From H17-190 sp034435615 (lineage in GTDB: Bacteria; Chloroflexota; Dehalococcoidia; SM23-28-2; HRBIN24), in contig DAOTWZ010000022.1 in the NCBI GenBank assembly GCA_034435615.1, positions 1 through 12,875 of the forward strand: a stretch of 12,875 bases of DNA. Direction: 5' to 3'. The position numbers and the translations under genes are program-made. How positions within the stretch are numbered: position 1 is the first letter of the stretch; the number at the start of each line of letters is the position of its first letter. This document shows, in pieces, positions 1-6,021 of the stretch. The notes under the pieces were generated by a model. The model saw only the letters and a program-made list of their open reading frames with translations, was not told the DNA's origin and did no database searches.

Positions 1-72
1 AGCGGAAGACGGGATTCGAACCCGCGACCTCCTCCTTGGCAAGGAGGCGCGCTACCGCTGCGCCACTTCCGC
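1..72 (-). tRNA. tRNA-Gly (anticodon GCC)
   Basis: The reverse complement folds as a cloverleaf. The acceptor strand GCGGAAG pairs with CTTCCGC, and the anticodon stem CCTCC/GGAGG encloses the loop TTGCCAA, which places GCC at positions 34-36. The T arm has the usual GTTCGAAT core. Base 1 of the window is the discriminator U, as expected for bacterial tRNA-Gly, so any encoded CCA lies outside the window. It sits 9 bases downstream of the tRNA-Leu gene on the same strand, so the two are probably one transcript. Confidence 0.95.
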
Positions 73-81
73 TCCCGGCGC

Positions 82-168
82 TGGTGCCGAGGGGGGGATT
101 TGAACCCCCACGCCCTTGCGGGCACCGCCCCCTCAAGGCGGCGTGTCTGCCTATTCCACCACCTCGGC
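82..168 (-). tRNA. tRNA-Leu (anticodon GAG), CCA encoded
   Basis: The reverse complement starts GCCGAGGT and ends CCTCGGCA followed by CCA. It has a class II (long) variable arm, GTGCCCGCAAGGGC, typical of Leu/Ser/Tyr tRNAs. The anticodon stem CCGCC/GGCGG holds the loop TTGAGGG, giving anticodon GAG (Leu, codons CUC/CUU). The D arm contains the TAGGCAGAC pattern common in tRNA-Leu and the T loop reads TTCAAAT. The 3' CCA is genomically encoded at 82-84. CUC is heavily used in the neighbouring genes, which suits this tRNA. Confidence 0.95.
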
Positions 169-184
169 CCCTCGGCCATTATTT

Positions 185-212
185 ACATTACACCACTGGC
201 CCGCCATGTCAA
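185..212 (-). promoter_or_regulatory. Probable promoter for the tRNA-Leu/tRNA-Gly pair
   Basis: On the minus strand a perfect TTGACA (-35, 207-212) is followed after 16 bases by TAATGT (185-190). An overlapping better match, TGTAAT, would leave a 14-base spacer. The segment is clearly more A/T-rich than its surroundings. It starts 12 bases past the kinase stop codon and ends 16 bases before the mature tRNA-Leu 5' end, so the tRNAs look independently transcribed rather than read through from the two-component operon. The exact -10 hexamer is uncertain. Confidence 0.6.
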
Positions 213-224
213 GGCAGACCTCCC

Positions 225-1505
225 TCACCCACTGGCGGGCAGCTCCACCACGAAGGTCGCCCCCTGCCCGGGCCGGCTCTCCGCCCAGATGCGGCCGCCG
301 TGGGCCTCCACCAGCGCCTTGGCTATGGCCAGCCCCAGGCCAGCGCCTCCGTCCTCCCGGCTACGGGCGCGATCCGCCCGGTAGAAGCGCTCGAAGATGT
401 GGGGCAGGTCTCGAGGGTCGATGCCTGGGCCGTCGTCGGCGACGGCCAGGCGGACGCTCCTCCCGTCCCGAGAGAGGAAGAGGCGCACGGCGCCGCCGTC
501 GTCGCTGTAGCGGAGGGCGTTGTCCAGTAGGACGAGGGCCACCTCTCGCAGGCGGTCGGCGTCCCCCTGCACGGGCAGGGGGCCGGGGGCCTGCATCTCC
601 AGACGGAGGCCTCTGGCCTCGGCCCGGGGCCGGAGCTGGCGCAGCACATCGGCGACCAGGGCGGTGAGGTCCACCTCCGTCCGCTTGAGCTGGAGGCGGC
701 CGGCATCAGCGCGGGCCAGGGTCAGTAGCTGGCCCACCAGGTGGCCTAGACGGTCGCTCTCGGCCACGATGTCGTCCAGGGACTGGAGGTGAGCGCCCAC
801 CGGCTCCTCGGGGTGGCGACGCACCAGCTCGGCGCTGGCCCTGATGAGGGAAAGGGGGGTGCGCAGCTCGTGGGAGGCGTCGGCCACGAAGGTGCGTTGC
901 CTCTCCATGGCCTCGCTGATGGGCCGCAGGGCCCGCCCGGCCAGGAAGTAGCCGCCCCCCAGGGCCAGGAGCACGCCAGCGCCCCCGCCGATGACCAGGA
1001 TGCTGAGGAGGCGGCGCAGGGCGGCCATCTCCGGCCCCTGGCTGCGGCCCACGGCCAGCACCAGCCCCTGTCCGCGGGGCCCGGTCACGGGGCGCAGGTA
1101 GAGGCGCACCGGCTCCCCATCTCGGGAAGAGGTGGTGACGTGGAGGGGGCCTTCCCGCAGGGCCCGCTCCACCGCCTCGGCCTCTGGCAGCATGGAGGGC
1201 TGGACGTTGGCCGTCCAGGCCAGGGGCTGGCCATCCGGCCCTATGAGGGCGTAGACGTAGCCCCCGGCACCCTCCTCCGGCCCCACCTGGACCCCCTGCA
1301 CGGGACCCCCGGAGCGGCCTATATCCCTCAGCCGGCCGGCCAGGACGACTATCTCACGGGTGGCGCGGGACTGGAGGTCGTTGTCCAGGTTGGAGAGGAG
1401 GAGGTGGCGGGTGGTGAGGTAGATGCTGACCCCCAGGACGAGGAGGACCAGGGCCATGGTCGCCCCGAACCAGAGGGTGAGGCGCCAGCGGGCGGAGGAG
1501 AACAT
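225..1505 (-). CDS. Membrane sensor histidine kinase (two-component system 1)
   Basis: A 426-residue sensor kinase that should autophosphorylate on His and pass phosphate to the response regulator encoded just upstream. Visible layout: TM1 at about 11-31, an extracytoplasmic region of about 130 residues, TM2 at about 165-189, a short HAMP-like linker, HisKA with H212 in SHELRTPL, and HATPase_c with the N box N329 (LLDNA), G1 DDGPGI (357-362) and G2 GLGLAI (389-394). All catalytic boxes are intact and the length suits the BaeS/CusS/MprB-like group. The ATG lies 2 bases after the regulator's stop (TGACCATG) with only a weak, distant purine stretch, which points to translational coupling. The stimulus is unknown. 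The divergent secreted protein makes an envelope signal plausible, but that is inference. Confidence 0.93.
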   Translation of the reverse strand: MFSSARWRLTLWFGATMALVLLVLGVSIYLTTRHLLLSNLDNDLQSRATREIVVLAGRLRDIGRSGGPVQGVQVGPEEGAGGYVYALIGPDGQPLAWTANVQPSMLPEAEAVERALREGPLHVTTSSRDGEPVRLYLRPVTGPRGQGLVLAVGRSQGPEMAALRRLLSILVIGGGAGVLLALGGGYFLAGRALRPISEAMERQRTFVADASHELRTPLSLIRASAELVRRHPEEPVGAHLQSLDDIVAESDRLGHLVGQLLTLARADAGRLQLKRTEVDLTALVADVLRQLRPRAEARGLRLEMQAPGPLPVQGDADRLREVALVLLDNALRYSDDGGAVRLFLSRDGRSVRLAVADDGPGIDPRDLPHIFERFYRADRARSREDGGAGLGLAIAKALVEAHGGRIWAESRPGQGATFVVELPASG

Positions 1506-1507
1506 GG

Positions 1508-2209
1508 TCAGAGGTCATCCCCTTCCGAGGCCGGGGACTCGTCCCCCAGGACGTAGCCATAGCCGCGGACGGTGCGGATGAGAGGGCGGCTGTGGCCGCG
1601 GTCTATCTTGCGGCGCAGATAGGCGATGTACACGTCCACCAGGTTGGAGTCCGGGGTGAAGTCGTAGCCCCAGACGTGGTCCAGGATCTGGGTGCGTGTC
1701 ACCACCCGGCCGGCGTTGCGCATCAGGAACTCCAGAAGGGCCATCTCCCGGGGACTGAGCTCGATGGGACGGCCGCCCCTCTCCGCCCGCCGGCGCCGGA
1801 GGTCCAGCACCAGGTCTCCTACCTGGAGCCGCTCCGGTTCCCGCGGCTGGACGCGCCGGCGCCCCAGGGCCCGCAGGCGGGCCAGCAGCTCCTGGAAGGC
1901 GAAGGGCTTGGGGAGGTAGTCATCGGCGCCGGCGTCCAGGCCCCGCACCCGGTCCTCCACGCTGTCCAGGGCCGTCAGCATGAGGATGGGCGTGTCCACG
2001 TGGCTCCGCCTGAGGGCGCGGCAGACCTCCACACCGTCCACCCTGGGCAACAGGATGTCCAGGACGATGACGTCATAATCCCCCTCCAGGGCCTGGGCCA
2101 GCCCCTCCTCGCCATCGTAGGCCAGGTCCACCACGTGCCCCTCCTCCTCGAGGACACGCCGCACCACCTGGGCCAGCCGCCTCTCGTCTTCCACCAGCAG
2201 CACGCGCAT
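1508..2209 (-). CDS. OmpR-family response regulator (two-component system 1)
   Basis: A 233-residue regulator with an N-terminal receiver domain (about 1-115) and a C-terminal winged-helix DNA-binding domain (about 127-228, ending in RTVRGYGYVL). Receiver residues are all present: acidic pocket E7/D8, phospho-acceptor D51 (VLDILLP), T79 and K101 (KPF). It is the first gene of an operon with the kinase at 225-1505. No Shine-Dalgarno sequence precedes the ATG, and the likely -10 box (TACAAT, 2222-2227) leaves only a handful of untranslated bases, so the mRNA may be nearly leaderless. The TAATCT repeats just upstream suggest it controls its own promoter. It is distinct from the PhoB-type regulator at 10229-10900. 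Confidence 0.94.
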   Translation of the reverse strand: MRVLLVEDERRLAQVVRRVLEEEGHVVDLAYDGEEGLAQALEGDYDVIVLDILLPRVDGVEVCRALRRSHVDTPILMLTALDSVEDRVRGLDAGADDYLPKPFAFQELLARLRALGRRRVQPREPERLQVGDLVLDLRRRRAERGGRPIELSPREMALLEFLMRNAGRVVTRTQILDHVWGYDFTPDSNLVDVYIAYLRRKIDRGHSRPLIRTVRGYGYVLGDESPASEGDDL

Positions 2210-2221
2210 GACCGCAAAGGC

Positions 2222-2252
2222 ATTGTAGCGCCCGGAGATTAAAGGCAGATTA
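2222..2252 (-). promoter_or_regulatory. Promoter of the regulator/kinase operon with a tandem TAATCT operator
   Basis: Read on the minus strand, two identical TAATCT hexamers (2247-2252 and 2236-2241) repeat with an exact 11-bp period. They are followed 8 bases later by TACAAT (2222-2227), five of six matches to a -10 box. No -35 hexamer is recognisable where one is expected; the repeat occupies that place. This is the architecture of promoters activated by OmpR/PhoB-family regulators, whose dimers bind 11-bp direct repeats. Inference: positive autoregulation by the regulator encoded immediately downstream. Confidence 0.6.
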
Positions 2253-2261
2253 GAGCACCCA

Positions 2262-2316
2262 TCTTAATGTTTTCTAATCTTCCTTTCACGGGGCATTAAT
2301 CCGTCCCCTTTAGCAT
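2262..2316 (+). promoter_or_regulatory. Promoter/operator region of the secreted repeat protein
   Basis: On the plus strand the elements TCTTAATG (from 2262), TCTAATCT (from 2273) and CATTAATCC (from 2294) share a TAAT core at 2265, 2275 and 2297, so they lie on one helix face (spacings 10 and 22). They match, in the outward direction, the TAATCT repeats facing the regulator gene. A weak -10 candidate, TAGCAT (2311-2316), would give a leader of roughly 30 bases. The -10 assignment is tentative. The repeat pattern itself is directly visible. Confidence 0.45.
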
Positions 2317-2353
2317 AGGAGTCGCAGACCGACGGAGAAAGGAGGCCGAGAGG

Positions 2354-3022
2354 ATGCGCAGGTGGTATCTGGCGGCGCTGGCCGGGGCGGCCCTCCTGCT
2401 GGCTACCCTGGGAGGCGTAGCCGTGGCCTCAGCCCAGGACGAGGGGCACTCGGGCCAGGGCTTCTCCTTTGCCCAGACCTTCCTGGACAGACTGGCCCAA
2501 AGGCTGGGCATAGACCGAGACGAGCTGGTCCAGGCCATGCGGGACGCCGCCAACGGCACCGTGGACGACGCCCTCCAGCAGGGCCGCATCACCCAGGAGC
2601 AGGCGCAGCGGCTGCGGGACCGCGTCGCCCGGACGGAGCCAGGGTTCCCCTGGGGCTGGGGCAGGGGGCGGTGGGGCGTCAAGGTGGCCCGCGGCGTGGT
2701 GCTCCACTCAGCGGCCCAGGTGCTGGGCATGAGCGCCGACGACCTGAGGGCGGAGCTGCGCCAGGGGAAGAGCCTGGCCCAGGTGGCGCAGGAGAAGGGG
2801 ATGAGCGTTGACGACTTCAAGTCTCGCCTGCTGTCCCAGGTGGACCAGCAGCTCAGTCAGCTCGTCCAGCAGGGGCGGCTGACCCAGCAACAGGCCGACC
2901 AGCTCAAGCAACGGCTCCAGAACAACATCGATGAGATCGTAAACGCTCAGTGCCCGCGGCCCTCCAGCAGCGGCAGCCAGAGCGGGAGCGAGCAACCCAG
3001 CACCACCGGCGTGACGGCGTGA
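2354..3022 (+). CDS. Secreted helical-repeat protein of unknown function
   Basis: A 222-residue exported protein. Residues 1-28 form a signal peptide (MRRW, hydrophobic core, then AVASA-QD, a type I cleavage site). The mature part has two related blocks. Block one is LAQRLGIDRDELVQAMRD followed by DDALQQGRITQEQAQRL (about 47-91). Block two is AAQVLGMSADDLRAEL through LVQQGRLTQQQADQLKQRL (about 120-188). A G/W/R-rich linker (97-109, GFPWGWGRGRWG) separates them, and the tail is Ser/Gly-rich. The LGxxxDxL and QQGR(I/L)TQxQA motifs resemble small secreted proteins of the DUF2680/YckD sort, but I cannot name a family with certainty. Start choice is firm: AAAGGAGG at 2338-2345 lies 8 bases before the ATG. 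It diverges from the two-component operon and shares its regulatory region, so it is probably a target of that system. One cysteine (C200) sits near the tail. Confidence 0.85.
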   Translation: MRRWYLAALAGAALLLATLGGVAVASAQDEGHSGQGFSFAQTFLDRLAQRLGIDRDELVQAMRDAANGTVDDALQQGRITQEQAQRLRDRVARTEPGFPWGWGRGRWGVKVARGVVLHSAAQVLGMSADDLRAELRQGKSLAQVAQEKGMSVDDFKSRLLSQVDQQLSQLVQQGRLTQQQADQLKQRLQNNIDEIVNAQCPRPSSSGSQSGSEQPSTTGVTA

Positions 3023-3045
3023 GGCCAGCGCCCCCCTTCTCGGCA

Positions 3046-3073
3046 GGGGGACGGGCCCCGGGGCCTGTCCCCC
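3046..3073. terminator. Strong hairpin between convergent genes, probable terminator
   Basis: GGGGGAC (3046-3052) pairs with GTCCCCC (3067-3073). Inside it a G-T wobble and GGCC/GGCC extend the stem to 12 pairs closed by a CCGG loop. On the plus strand it is followed by a pyrimidine-rich TCTCTTCCC rather than a clean U run, so termination efficiency is uncertain. It sits 23 bases past the secreted protein's stop and 79 bases past the phoU stop on the other strand, where it could also protect the 3' end of the phosphate operon. The rest of 3023-3152 shows no gene. Confidence 0.6.
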
Positions 3074-3152
3074 TCTCTTCCCGGCACGGCCAGGGAAGGC
3101 GCGCAGGACGGGATAGAGCTACGGGTGGTGCTGACGGCGGCCGGAGTGGGGG

Positions 3153-3818
3153 CTAGTACTTGGAGACGTTGAGCTCCTCTATCTTACCTTCCACCAGGTA
3201 GACGACGCGCTCGCAGACGTTGGTAGCGCGGTCGGCGATGCGCTCCAGGTTGTGGGCCACCCAGGTGAGCCAGGTGGCCCGCTGGATGGTGCGGGGGTCC
3301 TGGAGCATGAAGGTGAGCAGCTCGCGGTAGACCTGGTCATAGAGGGCGTCCACCTCGTCGTCCCGGGAGCAGATGGAGCGGGCCATCTCGGCGTCCCGCC
3401 GACGGAAGGCCTCTATGGCGTCCTTCAGCATGGAGATGGCGATCTCCGCCATGCGGGGAATGTCTATGTAGGGCTTGAGGGGCGGCTCGTCGGCCAGCCA
3501 GATGGCCAGCTTGGCGATCCCTTCGGCGTGGTCACCCATGCGCTCCAGGTCGACGATGATGTGGAGGACGGCCACGATGGTCCGTAGGTCGCGGGCCATG
3601 GGCTGCTGGGTAGCGATGATCTCCAGGCAGCGCTCCTCGATCTCGTAGCGCTTGCGGTTCACCCGCAGGTCATCGGCGATGACCTGGCGGGCCAGCTCGG
3701 CGTCCCGCTCCTTGAGGGCCCGTATGGAGCGCTCTATGGCGCTCTCCACCATGTCGGCCAGGACCAGCATCTCCTCCTGGATCTCCAGGAGCTCTTTCTC
3801 TAGCAGGGTGCGGGTCAT
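3153..3818 (-). CDS. phoU: PhoU phosphate signalling protein (internal start within the ArsC-PhoU frame)
   Basis: Read from the internal ATG at 3818 this is a 221-residue PhoU, the normal family length. Both PhoU repeats carry the conserved metal-binding three-helix motif: DLERMGDHAEGIAKLA in the first half and HNLERIADRATNVCERV in the second. PhoU is a cytoplasmic peripheral protein that links the Pst transporter to the PhoR kinase and silences the Pho response when phosphate is plentiful. A near-perfect Shine-Dalgarno (GAGAGGAGGT, 3827-3836) lies 8 bases before the ATG, better than most in the window, so independent translation is likely even though the upstream arsC frame is open through it. 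It is the last gene of the pst operon. The domain call is very secure; whether the protein exists free, fused or both is open. Confidence 0.88.
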   Translation of the reverse strand: MTRTLLEKELLEIQEEMLVLADMVESAIERSIRALKERDAELARQVIADDLRVNRKRYEIEERCLEIIATQQPMARDLRTIVAVLHIIVDLERMGDHAEGIAKLAIWLADEPPLKPYIDIPRMAEIAISMLKDAIEAFRRRDAEMARSICSRDDEVDALYDQVYRELLTFMLQDPRTIQRATWLTWVAHNLERIADRATNVCERVVYLVEGKIEELNVSKY

Positions 3819-4265
3819 GCGTCCAGACCTCCTCTCCCCGTTGCCTCCTCCCGGGCCCTCCTGGGCCAGGAGCTGGCCTATGCGCTCCTTCAGTTCGTCC
3901 CGGACACGGCGGAAGGCCTCCGGTTGCGCCTCCACGGGCTCCGCTGCGGGATCGGGGAGGCCCCAATGGAGCTGTCGGCCGGCCCCTGGCCAGGCAGGGC
4001 ATTCCTCCCGCGCCTCGTCACAGAGGGTGACGACATAGTCAAACTCCATTCCTTGGAAAATGTCAAGGGACTTGGCCTGCTGGCCGGCCGCCTCGATCCC
4101 TATCTCTCGCAGGGCCTGGACGGCCAGGGGATGCAGACGGGTGGGGGCGGTGCCGCCGCTGTAGGCCTCCCAGCGGCCGCCGCTCAGGTGGCGCAACAGC
4201 GCTTCCGCCATCTGGCTGCGGGCGGCGTTGTGAGTGCAGATGAAGAGGACGCGCCTCTGGCCCAT
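3153..4265 (-). CDS. ArsC-PhoU in-frame fusion (arsenate reductase plus phosphate regulator)
   Basis: One open frame of 370 codons with no stop between two normally separate proteins. Residues 1-136 are a low-molecular-weight-phosphatase-type arsenate reductase. The P-loop CTHNAARS has C10 and R16, and the redox cysteines C82 and C89 give the Cys10/Cys82/Cys89 triad of thioredoxin-coupled ArsC (as in S. aureus pI258). A basic Gly-rich linker, GPGGGNGERRSGR (137-149), leads directly into Met150 and a full PhoU. The ATG (4265) is 11 bases after the pstB stop, behind GGGGAG. Expected roles: reduction of arsenate to arsenite in the cytoplasm, and PhoU control of Pst/PhoR. Either a real fusion protein is made, or PhoU is mainly translated from its own start at 3818 and ArsC simply lacks its stop. 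A single-base indel in the G-rich tail would put ArsC in frame with the TGA overlapping the phoU ATG (ATGA), so sequence error must be excluded. Confidence 0.8.
   Translation of the reverse strand: MGQRRVLFICTHNAARSQMAEALLRHLSGGRWEAYSGGTAPTRLHPLAVQALREIGIEAAGQQAKSLDIFQGMEFDYVVTLCDEAREECPAWPGAGRQLHWGLPDPAAEPVEAQPEAFRRVRDELKERIGQLLAQEGPGGGNGERRSGRMTRTLLEKELLEIQEEMLVLADMVESAIERSIRALKERDAELARQVIADDLRVNRKRYEIEERCLEIIATQQPMARDLRTIVAVLHIIVDLERMGDHAEGIAKLAIWLADEPPLKPYIDIPRMAEIAISMLKDAIEAFRRRDAEMARSICSRDDEVDALYDQVYRELLTFMLQDPRTIQRATWLTWVAHNLERIADRATNVCERVVYLVEGKIEELNVSKY
3816..3836 (-). promoter_or_regulatory. Internal ribosome binding site and start codon of phoU
   Basis: On the minus strand GAGAGGAGGT (3827-3836) precedes ATG (3816-3818) by 8 bases. 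In the upstream arsC frame the same bases encode the linker residues E-R-R-S-G-R. The ATG is followed by A, giving an ATGA whose TGA (3815-3817) is one frame away from arsC, the footprint of an ordinary overlapping gene junction. Confidence 0.75.
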
Positions 4266-4276
4266 GCTCTCCCCGC

Positions 4277-5131
4277 CTAGCCGAAGCGCCCGGTGATGTA
4301 GTCCTCTGTCCGCTTGTCCTTGGGGTTGGTGAAGACCTCCCGGGTGGGGCCGAACTCCACCAGGTGGCCCGCCCGGTCCTCGTCCATCATCAGGACGGCG
4401 GTGTAATCGGAGACGCGGGCCGCCTGTTGCATGTTGTGGGTGACGATGACGATGGTATACTCCTGGGCCAGCTCCCGCATCAGGTCCTCTATCTTCAGCG
4501 TGGCCACGGGGTCCAGGGCGGAGCAGGGCTCGTCCATGAGGACGATCTCCGGCTCCACGGCGATGGCGCGGGCGATGCACAGCCGCTGCTGCTGGCCACC
4601 GGAGAGCTTCAGGGCGGACTGGTGCAGCTTGTCTTTCACCTCGTCCCAGAGGGCGGCCTGGCGCAGGCTCCGCTCCACCGCCTCCCGCACGTTCCCCCGG
4701 AAGCCGTTGATGCGCAGGCCGAAGGCCACGTTCTCGAAGATGGACTTGGGGAAGGGGTTGGGCTTCTGGAAGACCATCCCTATGCGGCTGCGCACCTCCA
4801 CCGGGTCCACGCCGGGGGCGTAGATGTCCTGCCCCTCGAAGATCACCTCCCCCTCCACCCGCGCCTCCGGCACCAGCTCGTGCATACGGTTGAAGCAACG
4901 TATCAGGGTGCTCTTCCCGGAGCCGGAGGGGCCGATGATAGCGGTGATGCGGTGACGGGGCACCCGCAGGCTCACGTCCTTGATGGCCCGGAAGGAGCCG
5001 TACCAGGCGCTGAGGCGGCGCACCTCCAGCGCCGTCTCCTCCCCCTCCAGGCGGCGTTCGACGCCAGCCGGGGGCGCCGGCACCTCCAGCTTCACCAGGG
5101 GGCCTTGCCCTACTTCCTCCGGCGCTACCAT
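4277..5131 (-). CDS. pstB: Phosphate ABC transporter ATP-binding protein PstB
   Basis: The ATPase that powers high-affinity phosphate import through PstC/PstA at the inner face of the membrane. The 284 residues show Walker A GPSGSGKS (67-74), Q-loop Q122 (VFQKPNPFPKSIFENV, very typical of PstB), signature LSGGQQQR (176-183), Walker B IVLMDEP with E201, D-loop SALDP and switch His H232 (VTHNMQQA). About 30 extra residues precede the conserved core (LEVRRLSAWYG). The ATG at 5131 overlaps the pstA end by 7 bases and has AGGAGG 5 bases upstream, so this start is well supported. The stop is followed 11 bases later by the arsC-phoU start. Confidence 0.97.
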   Translation of the reverse strand: MVAPEEVGQGPLVKLEVPAPPAGVERRLEGEETALEVRRLSAWYGSFRAIKDVSLRVPRHRITAIIGPSGSGKSTLIRCFNRMHELVPEARVEGEVIFEGQDIYAPGVDPVEVRSRIGMVFQKPNPFPKSIFENVAFGLRINGFRGNVREAVERSLRQAALWDEVKDKLHQSALKLSGGQQQRLCIARAIAVEPEIVLMDEPCSALDPVATLKIEDLMRELAQEYTIVIVTHNMQQAARVSDYTAVLMMDEDRAGHLVEFGPTREVFTNPKDKRTEDYITGRFG

Positions 5132-6021
5132 AGCCGCCTCCTCTCGAACCAGTACCTCAGGGCGATGGCCACGGCGTTCATGGCCAGCAGCACCAGCAGG
5201 AGGACGATGATGCCCGCCGCCGCCACCTCATGGAACCGGGCCTGGGGACGGGAGAGCCACTCGAAGATCTGGAGCGGCATCACCGTGAAGGAGTCCATGG
5301 GACCCCGCGGGTCGAAGGCGATGAAGACCAGGGCGCCGATGGTTATGAGGGGTGCCGTCTCCCCGATGGCCCTCGAGAGGGCCAGGATGACCCCCGTCAG
5401 GATGGTGGGCATGGCCGGCGGCAGCACCTGGTGCCATACCGTCTGCCAGCGGGTGGCGCCCAGCGCCAGGGACGCCTCCCGGATAGAGTAGGGGACGGAG
5501 CGCAGCCCCTCCCGCGCCGCCACGATGATGATGGGCAGCACCAGCAGCGCCAGCGTCAGGGAGCCGGCCAGGATGCTGGGGCCCAGCGCCATCGCCCGCA
5601 CGAAGATAGTCAGCCCCAGGAGGCCGTAGACGATGGAGGGCACCCCTGCCAGATTGTTGATGTTGGTCTCGATGATGCGGGTGAACCAGTTGCGGCTGGC
5701 GAACTCCTCCAGGTAGATAGCCGCCCCTATGCCCACCGGCACGGAGAAGAGGGCGGTGAAGCCCATCACCCACAGGGAGCCCAGGAAGGCGGAGCGGAAC
5801 CCCGCCCGGCTGGCGAAGCGAGAGGGGTACTCCGTCAGGAAGTCCGGGCTCAGGCGGCCCAGACCGTCCCGCGCCACCACCACCAGCAGCAGCACCAGAG
5901 CGGCCACGCTGGCCAGGGTAGCCAGCCGCACCAGGGCGGGCAGCAGGAGGCCCATCCCCTTCCGCCAGAGCCAGCGGCGGCGCCACTGGGCGGGCCGGGC
6001 CAGGGCCCCTGTCACGCTCAC
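5125..6021 (-). CDS. pstA: Phosphate ABC transporter permease PstA
   Basis: One of the two membrane subunits of the phosphate importer. Hydrophobic segments lie at about 24-50, 77-105, 125-148, 152-169, 205-235 and 265-290, six in all. The permease EAA loop that docks on PstB is EASLALGATRWQTVWHQVLP (182-201), followed by the family's AIGETAPLITIGA. I chose the GTG at 6021: it overlaps the pstC stop as GTGA and has GGGAGGT 6 bases upstream. An ATG at 6054 would add 11 residues (MAAGPLPGGLR) and overlap pstC by 37 bases with no better ribosome site. That gives 298 residues, normal for PstA. Confidence 0.95.
   Translation of the reverse strand: MSVTGALARPAQWRRRWLWRKGMGLLLPALVRLATLASVAALVLLLVVVARDGLGRLSPDFLTEYPSRFASRAGFRSAFLGSLWVMGFTALFSVPVGIGAAIYLEEFASRNWFTRIIETNINNLAGVPSIVYGLLGLTIFVRAMALGPSILAGSLTLALLVLPIIIVAAREGLRSVPYSIREASLALGATRWQTVWHQVLPPAMPTILTGVILALSRAIGETAPLITIGALVFIAFDPRGPMDSFTVMPLQIFEWLSRPQARFHEVAAAGIIVLLLVLLAMNAVAIALRYWFERRRLW

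Noticed and set aside
1..212. tRNA genes as an integration (att) site for a mobile element
   Set aside because: No integrase, no repeated tRNA 3' end and no composition break is visible in the window.
36..667. Small plus-strand open frames over the tRNA genes and kinase 3' end
   Set aside because: They run antisense through two unmistakable tRNAs and the kinase catalytic domain and have no ribosome site or homology I recognise.
4266..4898. Upstream continuation of the ArsC-PhoU frame for about 210 codons
   Set aside because: It overlaps pstB in another frame and reads as Arg/Gly/His-rich noise. The ArsC protein begins naturally at the ATG at 4265 behind a ribosome site.
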